5,858 nucleotides of DNA from contig JAEXPG010000592.1 of NCBI GenBank assembly GCA_023447015.1, positions 1 through 5,858 of the forward strand. The letters are read 5' to 3'. The translations under genes were made by a program, and so were the position numbers. A model generated the notes under the pieces. That model worked only from the letters and a program-made list of their open reading frames with translations. It made no database searches and was not told where the DNA came from. Source of the stretch: Verrucomicrobiota bacterium (GTDB lineage Bacteria; Verrucomicrobiota; Verrucomicrobiia; Opitutales; Opitutaceae). This document shows, piece after piece, positions 1 to 5,858 of this stretch (position 1 is its first letter; every line of letters starts with the position of its first letter).

Positions 1-3000
1 TGTGGGATGAGCACATCCGTCCGTTCCTCGCGGCGAACTGGTACATCATCGCCGGTCTGCTGATGGTCGTCGCCGGGGCGTCGCTGCTGGCGTACTTCAC
101 CTGGGACAAGAGCGTGCTCGTGCGCTATCTCTTCCTGCCGGTGTTGCTGGCGGGGTTCACCGCCGGGATGGCGGAGCTGGGGCTGCGGCTGTTCCGCCGG
201 CACGCGGATCTGCGCGCCTCGGGGGCGTTCCTGCTCGGCGGCGCGGTCTGCCTGCTCCCGGCGAACTTCATGGTGCTCTGTCGCGCCGGCGAGGACACGC
301 GGGCTGCCGGCCTGCTGCTGCCCGCGCTCGCCCTCTACGGCACGCTGGCGGGCGGCGGGCTTTGGCGCTGGTGCGGCGCGGTGTGCGGCGAGCTCCGCGC
401 GCTGCTCGGCCTGCCGCTGCTGGCCGTGAATCTCCTGGCCGTGCTGGGCGACATGCCCGGGTTGCGCGACACGGCGATCGGAAACGGCTCGCTGATGCCG
501 GTCACGATCATGGCCGCGGTGATGCTCCTGTTCGGCGCATCGACCCTGTTCCTGCGCCAGGTGCTCACCAGGGAGCTGCTGGAGGAGCGGATCGTGCCGT
601 GGTTCTTCGGGGTGACGCTGGCGGCGACGACACTCCAGGTCGCCGTGTGGCGGCATTTCCACCTCGGCATCAATCCGCAGCCGCGTGACTACGCGATGGC
701 GGTGATTGTGATCGGCGCGATGCTGTTGCGCTGGGAACGGCGCGCCGGCGAGCTGCGTGGCAGCGGTGCGGCCTACGGTGGCGAGTCGTTCCTCGGGTAC
801 GCGGCGCTGCTGCTCGGCGTGCTGATGGCCGCGGGCAGCGAGATCCTGCGGATCGGGGCGCTCGTGACGGCCGGGGTGGTCTGGCTCATGCAGGCGCCGC
901 GGCGCCCGGGCCTCGTCCACTACTGGATCGGCTGCACGCTCTGCCTGCTCGGCGGCGCGGCGATCGGCCTGCAGGAGGGGTTTCCCCGTTCGGCGGCGCT
1001 GAATCTCCTGCCCGCGCTCGGGCTGACGCTCGCGCTGGTTGCCGGCGCGGCGCGCGTGCTTGCCGGCCACGCAGGCGAGACGCGCCTGCGGCAGGTCACG
1101 CTGGAGATCCAGCCGCCGATCCTGCTGCTCTCCGCGATCGTCGCCGTGCTTTCCCAATACCACCTGCGCTCGGAGCCGTGGCAGGCGGGGCTGGTGCTCG
1201 CGGTCGTGGCGCTGTTTTTCGCGGTGCGGGCGACCGTCCAGCAACGGAGCGACTGGCTGCACATCGCCGCCGCCTGCGCCGGGCTGGCGCTGCCGTACCT
1301 CGGCTGCGCGGACATGGGGCTGTACCGTTTCGACGCCAACACGCTGGCGCTCGGTTTCGCCCTGCTCGCCGGTGTGTGGCTGGTTGCCGGGCACCGGTTC
1401 CCGGACGGGGTGTGGGGCGAGCGCAGTCCGCTGCTCGTCACCTGCTTTGGTGGCGCGGGCATCTTCGGGCTGATGCTCCGCCTGCTGTTGGCCGGCCGGC
1501 CGGAGATGACGATGGCGGATCTTGCCGGCGGTGCGGCGCTGGCCGCGGTGCTGGTTTTCGTGGCGTGGCAGTCGCGCCTGGTGGTGCCGGGGCTGATGGC
1601 CTCTGGGCTGCTCGCGGTGGTGCTGCCGTTCTTCCGACTGCCGCCGGAGCTCGCGCCGGCTTGGTTGCATGTCGGTTCGGGGGTGACCAGCGCGGCGGTC
1701 GCGCTGGCGCTTGGGCTTGGGGTGTTCGAGTTGCGCCGCAGAGCCGCGGCCGGACGCACCGCGGTCGCGGTCTTCATCGTGCCGGCCCTTGCGGCGATGG
1801 CGTGGCTTTCCGCGAAGGCGCTGGTGCTCCAGTTTCAGCCGCATCCCGGGCAGGCGCCGTTCATCGCCTCCGCGCTGCTGCTCGCGGCGACGTTCTATGC
1901 GGCAGCCGTCTACGCCCGCCGGCTGCCGGTCGGCACGGCATTGTTCCATCTCTCCTGGCTGCTGGTCGGTGCCGCGGCGGCCCTGGGCTGTGCCGCAGCC
2001 GGCTGCACGGGGCTGGGGCTGCTCCAGTATCCGATTCTTGCGACCGGGGTCGCGCTCACCGCGCTGGCCGCGGTGGAGACGGCGGTGGCGCGACGGTGCG
2101 ACTGGGCCGGCGCGTTTCTCGTCCGGCCGCGGCTGGCGGTGCTGGCTTACGGCAGCACACTGGTCGCCGGGTTGCTCGCCGCCGGTATCCAGCTGTCCGT
2201 TGCCGACCGGCGCGCCGAGCTGCACTGGCTCGCGCTCTTCGTCGCCGGCCAGCTCCTCTGGCACGCGCTGCGCTGCTCGCCGCGGCTCTTCGGCACCGTG
2301 CTCTACGGGCTGGTCGTCTCCTGGCTGTGCCACTGGCGGACGTTGCCGGCGACGCCGGGGCATCTGCCGCTTTTCCTCTGCGCGGTGCTGGCCGCCGACG
2401 CGGTGCTTGAGTTCCTGCCGCGGTGGCGCGCTCGGCTCGATCCGGTCCGGGCGCCGTTCGTCGCGTGCACGAGCGTGCTCGCGACGCTGCTCGCCCTCGC
2501 CTCGGTCCTGGCGGTTCGGCCGTTCGGCGGCGGGTACGACTTCACCTGGCCGCGGCCCGATCTGCTCGTCGTCGGGGTCTCGGTGCTGTTGACGGCGCGG
2601 GTGCAGGCCTGCGCGGGGTTGCTGCTCCCGGCAGTGATGCTCGGCTACCTGCTGGGGCTGCTGCCCTGTGGTGAACATGAGTTGTTCCGCCCGTGGCGGC
2701 TCGAGTTGCTGGCGCTCGCACTCGGTGCGGTGCCGTTCCTCGGCCGGGAAGTGCGGTCGCGTTGGCCCCGCCTGCTGGTGGGCGCGGCTCCGCAGATCCC
2801 GGGCGCGGCCGCGGCGCCGCAGGCGGTCTGGCTGGTTGCGCCCGCACTGGTCGCCGCGGTGTTCGCACTGCTGTCCCAGCTGGTGCTGACGACGGTCGGC
2901 CGGGCAGATGACGCCAAGTGGGTGCAGAGCCTGGTGCCGTTCGGCACCGTGCTGGCGCTCTCGCTCGCCGCCTGCTACTGGCGGGAAGGTGTGTTGTGGG

Positions 3001-5726
3001 CGGTGGCGGCGTGCGTCCTGCCGTTGGCGAACCTGTTCGCCCTGTCGGTCCTGTGGGGCCGCGACCTGCTCGACGCCAACCTATCGCCCCTGCACCTCGG
3101 CGGCATCGCAGCGGTGGTCACCATTGCGGAATACGCGGCGCTCCGGTGGTTGCTGCTCCGCGCCAAGGAGCCTGCGTCGCCCGGCGTCGTTGCGGCGCGC
3201 TGGCTGCATCGCGGCGGGACGGCGCTGGCGGGCGCCACGCTGGTCCTGCTTGGTCTCAACTACCTGGTGCACCCGGATCTGGAGCGGGTCCCGCTGGTGC
3301 GGTTCGTGGTGTCGGGGGCGTTGGCGCTCGCGGCGGGCCTCTATTTCCGTTTTGCCGCCCGGCGTCCGGAGATTCTGCGGACGAACGAGGGCGTGTGGCT
3401 GGAGTCGCTCTGGCACGTGTCGCTCGGGCTGGCGCTCTGGTGCGGCGCGCTGGCGATCCCCGCGTTGCGCACGCCGCACGCGGCGCTCTACGCCCTGGCG
3501 CTCCCGGCGGCGGCCTGCTGGATCGCGGCGGAGTGGTTCCTGACGCAGGGACCGCGGACGGAGGAGCGCGCGCTCACCGGCGCGCGGTTCCGCGCCAGTG
3601 CGACCGGGTTCGGCCTGCTGATCCAAGCGCTCTACGTCTTCCGGCTGCCGTTCCAGATGCTGCTGTTTCCGCGCGCGCCGCTCGGCCTGGACCATTATCA
3701 CACCGGTGCGGCGGCGGTGACGCTCGTGGGCCTGGCGCTGATCCGGCTGCGCGGGCTGGGCGGTGCGCCGTGGTCGGCGCTGACCGGTGGGCTGGCGCTG
3801 ATCGTGGGTCTCTATTTCAACGTCGCCTGGATCCCCGGGCTCTCGCCCTTCGAACAGCCGATGGCCGGAGCATGGACGGCGGTGGGCGCGGCGCACCTGC
3901 TCATCCTGCTCAGCTTCCAGCATTCGCCGGTGCGCACGTTGCTCCAGCACATCGGGCGCATCGGGGCCGAGGAGTGGCATGCGCACCGGCGGCTGTGGGG
4001 GCTGTGGCTGACGATCGTGGTGCATCTCGCCGTCGTCGCCGGACTGGTGCAGGACGCGTGTACCCACAGTCTGGAAGCGACGCCGCTGCTCGCGGCGCTC
4101 GCGAGCGTGCTGATCCACCAGGCGTTGATCGGCGCCCCGTGGGCGCGGGTCTACTGGGGGCTGATCGGCCTTGAGCTGTTCGCCGCCCTGCACCTCGACT
4201 TCCTCCTGCCAGCCGGGTCGCCGGGGCTCATTCCGGCCCGGTGGGTCGTCTGGTTCCTGCTCATGCCGTGGTTGGGCGCCGCGCTGGGCTGGGGGCGGCT
4301 CCGCGCTCGGCTGGAGCTGCGCGCGATGGGGGTGGTTTCCGCGGCGTTGGCAGTGTTGTGCGCCGGGCATCTGCTCCACCACGGCCTTGCCAGCGGAAGC
4401 GGTGTGCTGATCGCCACTGGCATCATTCTCGCCGCGTTGCTGACCCCGATCGCCGAGGGGACGGGCACGGAGCGGACGGACGCCGCGTTGCTGACGCTCG
4501 CGCCGGTGTGGCTAGCCTATTTCGGGGCACGCTGGCTTACCGGCGACGACGTGGCGGGCTTCCGCCCCGTGCTCGCCGGCGCCGCGGCGCTCCTCGGGTC
4601 GGGCCTACTGGTGCGGTGGGTGGGCGCGCTGGTCCTGCCGGCCGGTCCGCGGCGCTTGGTGCACGCGGTCGTCGAGCTTTGCCGACATCGTGGCGAGGTC
4701 GTTGCGCGGGCGTTGGCCGGCGCCGCGTTCGTGGGGCTGGGCTTGCTGACTTTCGCCCATGCCGGGGCGCGCAGCGGCAGTCTCGGGATGATGCTCGCGC
4801 TGTCGTTCGCCTGGGCGGTGTCGTGTGTCGCGTGGTTCCGGGAGGGGCGTTGGCGCGACGGCGTGGTGCCCTACGCGTTGAGTGTGCTCAGCCTCGCCGG
4901 TGCGTGGATCCTCCTGCGGCGGCTCCTGTTCCTGCACTTCAGCTTCTGGACGTACGAGTACGACATCTGGCTCAGCCTCGGCGCCTCGATCGCGTTCAGC
5001 GCCGCCAAGCGCCTGCTCAAACACGAGCGGCCCGGGCTGGAGCGGACGATCACCGGCACGGTCTGGCTGTTGCCCGTGCTGCAATGCGCGTGGCTGCTCA
5101 CCACGCGGATGGGCGCGGACCTCTCGCTGCTCGTGATCGGCGTGCAGGCGATGCTCTTCGCGTGGCACGGCGGCGGGAAGCGCGACTCGGTGTACAACGG
5201 CGTGGCGATGCTCGGCTTCGTCGGCTTCGTGTGCCTGCTCTTCTGGGCGAAGCTCGATCTGCGCTGCGTGCAGGCGTACACGATCCCCTGCGGGCTCGGC
5301 GTGCTCGGGCTGGTCTTCCTCTTCGGTGCGCACATGCCGCCGGCGCTGCGCAACTCCGTGCGGCTGGTGACCGTGCTGACGATGCTTGGCAGCTGCGGCT
5401 ACTACGCGTTGCTCGACAACAGCTACCCGCTGGGCTTCCACCTCACGATGATCCTGCTCTGCCTTGCGGTGATGGCGCTCGGGCCGGTGCTGCGCGTGCA
5501 GCTCTACCTCTACCTCGGGTTCGCCGGGTTCGCGATGGATCTGGCGGCGCTGGTGGTGAAACAGTTCCGCGCGCTCGACCGCTCGATCCAGATGATGGGC
5601 GTTGGCGCGCTGTTGCTGCTGCTCGGCGTGGCGGTGGTCGGCGGGGCGATCCTCTTCAAGACCCACCGCGCGGCGATCCTCGCCCGCTTCGGCAAACTGC
5701 GCGCGCGGCTCGGGGCGTGGGAGTAG
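1..5726 (+). CDS. Giant polytopic membrane protein (about 60 transmembrane helices), 5'-partial, function unknown
   Basis: Unrecognised integral membrane protein. The first ATG (63) is not the real start: the frame is open back to the left edge and reads WDEHIRPFLAANWYIIAGLL before it, placing that Met inside the first helix. The codon cut by the edge ends in TG, so it could itself be the start or an ordinary L/V/M codon. About 1,907 residues are visible. Some 60-64 hydrophobic stretches of 16-24 residues are separated by short loops, many with Arg/Lys after alternate helices, which suggests two-helix hairpins and cytoplasmic basic loops. The N-terminal 100 residues (NW..aG…GAS…RY…LG…RRH…GGA) recall DUF2339/DUF2157-type poly-helix proteins. 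An AYTIPCGLGVLGL segment lies at 5274-5312. The last helix (about 5595-5655) is followed by the basic tail FKTHRAAILARFGKLRARLGAWE. I see no soluble enzymatic domain, catalytic motif, frameshift or change in codon use. The inner membrane is the likely location. The reading frame is very secure; function and family are not. Confidence 0.95.
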   Translation, partial: WDEHIRPFLAANWYIIAGLLMVVAGASLLAYFTWDKSVLVRYLFLPVLLAGFTAGMAELGLRLFRRHADLRASGAFLLGGAVCLLPANFMVLCRAGEDTRAAGLLLPALALYGTLAGGGLWRWCGAVCGELRALLGLPLLAVNLLAVLGDMPGLRDTAIGNGSLMPVTIMAAVMLLFGASTLFLRQVLTRELLEERIVPWFFGVTLAATTLQVAVWRHFHLGINPQPRDYAMAVIVIGAMLLRWERRAGELRGSGAAYGGESFLGYAALLLGVLMAAGSEILRIGALVTAGVVWLMQAPRRPGLVHYWIGCTLCLLGGAAIGLQEGFPRSAALNLLPALGLTLALVAGAARVLAGHAGETRLRQVTLEIQPPILLLSAIVAVLSQYHLRSEPWQAGLVLAVVALFFAVRATVQQRSDWLHIAAACAGLALPYLGCADMGLYRFDANTLALGFALLAGVWLVAGHRFPDGVWGERSPLLVTCFGGAGIFGLMLRLLLAGRPEMTMADLAGGAALAAVLVFVAWQSRLVVPGLMASGLLAVVLPFFRLPPELAPAWLHVGSGVTSAAVALALGLGVFELRRRAAAGRTAVAVFIVPALAAMAWLSAKALVLQFQPHPGQAPFIASALLLAATFYAAAVYARRLPVGTALFHLSWLLVGAAAALGCAAAGCTGLGLLQYPILATGVALTALAAVETAVARRCDWAGAFLVRPRLAVLAYGSTLVAGLLAAGIQLSVADRRAELHWLALFVAGQLLWHALRCSPRLFGTVLYGLVVSWLCHWRTLPATPGHLPLFLCAVLAADAVLEFLPRWRARLDPVRAPFVACTSVLATLLALASVLAVRPFGGGYDFTWPRPDLLVVGVSVLLTARVQACAGLLLPAVMLGYLLGLLPCGEHELFRPWRLELLALALGAVPFLGREVRSRWPRLLVGAAPQIPGAAAAPQAVWLVAPALVAAVFALLSQLVLTTVGRADDAKWVQSLVPFGTVLALSLAACYWREGVLWAVAACVLPLANLFALSVLWGRDLLDANLSPLHLGGIAAVVTIAEYAALRWLLLRAKEPASPGVVAARWLHRGGTALAGATLVLLGLNYLVHPDLERVPLVRFVVSGALALAAGLYFRFAARRPEILRTNEGVWLESLWHVSLGLALWCGALAIPALRTPHAALYALALPAAACWIAAEWFLTQGPRTEERALTGARFRASATGFGLLIQALYVFRLPFQMLLFPRAPLGLDHYHTGAAAVTLVGLALIRLRGLGGAPWSALTGGLALIVGLYFNVAWIPGLSPFEQPMAGAWTAVGAAHLLILLSFQHSPVRTLLQHIGRIGAEEWHAHRRLWGLWLTIVVHLAVVAGLVQDACTHSLEATPLLAALASVLIHQALIGAPWARVYWGLIGLELFAALHLDFLLPAGSPGLIPARWVVWFLLMPWLGAALGWGRLRARLELRAMGVVSAALAVLCAGHLLHHGLASGSGVLIATGIILAALLTPIAEGTGTERTDAALLTLAPVWLAYFGARWLTGDDVAGFRPVLAGAAALLGSGLLVRWVGALVLPAGPRRLVHAVVELCRHRGEVVARALAGAAFVGLGLLTFAHAGARSGSLGMMLALSFAWAVSCVAWFREGRWRDGVVPYALSVLSLAGAWILLRRLLFLHFSFWTYEYDIWLSLGASIAFSAAKRLLKHERPGLERTITGTVWLLPVLQCAWLLTTRMGADLSLLVIGVQAMLFAWHGGGKRDSVYNGVAMLGFVGFVCLLFWAKLDLRCVQAYTIPCGLGVLGLVFLFGAHMPPALRNSVRLVTVLTMLGSCGYYALLDNSYPLGFHLTMILLCLAVMALGPVLRVQLYLYLGFAGFAMDLAALVVKQFRALDRSIQMMGVGALLLLLGVAVVGGAILFKTHRAAILARFGKLRARLGAWE

Positions 5727-5772
5727 GGCGGGTGCGCCCGGCCGTCGGGTGCCGCGCGAAACCGGTCGGTGG

Positions 5773-5804
5773 AAAAGCAAAGGGCCGGTCGCGAGGACCG
5801 GCCC
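5773..5804 (-). terminator. Rho-independent terminator for the convergent minus-strand gene
   Basis: A perfect 9-bp GC-rich stem (GGGCCGGTC at 5782-5790 pairing with GACCGGCCC at 5796-5804) encloses a 5-base loop, GCGAG. On the minus strand the stem is followed directly by TTTGCTTTT (complement of 5773-5781), an interrupted T tract. On the + strand the right flank is GGGAGAAGCG, with no T tract, so the orientation favours the minus strand. It begins 28 bases past the minus-strand TGA at 5833-5835, a normal distance for an intrinsic terminator. The stem may also slow or protect transcripts arriving from the + strand gene, which shows no intrinsic terminator of its own. Confidence 0.8.
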
Positions 5805-5832
5805 GGGAGAAGCGAAGCAGTCGCTGCGGCGC

Positions 5833-5858
5833 TCAGCGGGTGCTGAAGCGGTACACGG
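5833..5858 (-). CDS. 3' end of a convergent gene, C-terminal residues VYRFSTR only
   Basis: Reading the minus strand from the right edge, one frame gives GTG TAC CGC TTC AGC ACC CGC TGA, that is V-Y-R-F-S-T-R-stop, with the stop at 5833-5835. Support comes from the terminator-like hairpin with a T-rich tail shortly after this stop, and from G/C at every third codon position before the stop. The other two minus-strand frames stay open across these bases, so the assignment rests on the terminator spacing. Alternating aromatic and polar residues (Y-R-F-S) would suit the last strand of an outer-membrane beta-barrel, but seven residues cannot establish that. Product unknown; the rest of the gene lies beyond the window. 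Confidence 0.5.

Noticed and set aside
1489..1504. GGCCGGCCGGCC-like palindromic run, considered as a regulatory or recombination site
   Set aside because: It is inside the coding frame, encodes Ala-Gly-Arg-Pro in a loop, and is unremarkable at this base composition.
1178..2410. + strand overlapping open frame of 410 codons, and a similar one at 2918-4174
   Set aside because: Both are Gly/Ala/Arg-rich alternate-frame readings of the giant gene. High GC makes stops rare, and there is no sign of a frameshift in the main frame at either place.
2781..2832. Pro/Ala-rich stretch GAAPQIPGAAAAPQ, considered as a domain linker or fusion joint
   Set aside because: Helices of the same kind continue on both sides and there is no change in composition or codon use, so it is most simply a longer inter-helix loop. 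A fusion of two poly-helix halves here cannot be excluded.
3081..4382. Long open frame on the minus strand (433 codons) opposite the giant gene
   Set aside because: Its product is dominated by Arg, Gln, Pro and His with no domain-like pattern, as expected when a GC-rich Leu/Ala/Val-rich gene is read in antisense. The + frame has the hydrophobic periodicity and G/C third positions throughout.
5726..5739. Small hairpin GGGCG-GGTG-CGCCC immediately after the + gene stop, considered as its terminator
   Set aside because: Only a 5-bp stem with no following T tract; in DNA this GC-rich, such short stems are expected by chance.
4605..5780. Long open frame on the minus strand (391 codons) overlapping the gene end and part of the terminator
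   Set aside because: Composition is Arg/His/Gln/Glu-rich and low in hydrophobic core residues, typical of an antisense shadow. Its start lies in the terminator tail, leaving no room for a promoter distinct from it.

Overview
The window is almost entirely one giant membrane-protein gene on the + strand. The reading frame is already open at the first base and runs to a TAG stop at 5724-5726. About 1,907 residues are visible, and I count by eye roughly 60 hydrophobic helices (about 60-64). No soluble domain is visible, and every loop is short. I do not recognise a named gene. The N-terminal visible part and the overall poly-helix architecture recall the large, uncharacterised bacterial poly-transmembrane families of the DUF2339/DUF2157 type, but this is a pattern impression and not a search result.

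Layout: 1-62 continues the open frame upstream of the first ATG and encodes the start of the first helix, so the gene begins at or before the left edge. From about 60 to 4900 the protein is a long series of hydrophobic helices, many readable as two-helix hairpins of about 50-70 residues. From about 4900 to 5726 is a less alanine/leucine-monotonous C-terminal part, richer in aromatic and polar residues, ending in a last helix and a basic tail. Then comes a spacer of 106 bases (5727-5832) holding a GC-rich hairpin with a T-rich tail on the minus strand. The last 26 bases look like the end of a convergent minus-strand gene (…VYRFSTR, stop TGA). The two genes therefore face each other tail to tail, and the hairpin suits the minus-strand gene.

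The DNA is very GC-rich (around 70 percent by eye), with G or C at nearly all third codon positions of the main frame. This fits a high-GC bacterium. Very large poly-helix proteins of this look occur in envelope-complex groups such as Verrucomicrobiota/Planctomycetota and myxobacteria. The taxon cannot be fixed from this window; a Verrucomicrobiota-like source is only a guess. There are no RNA genes, mobile elements, CRISPR arrays or insertion sequences that I can see, and no second gene in the window that would show a pathway.
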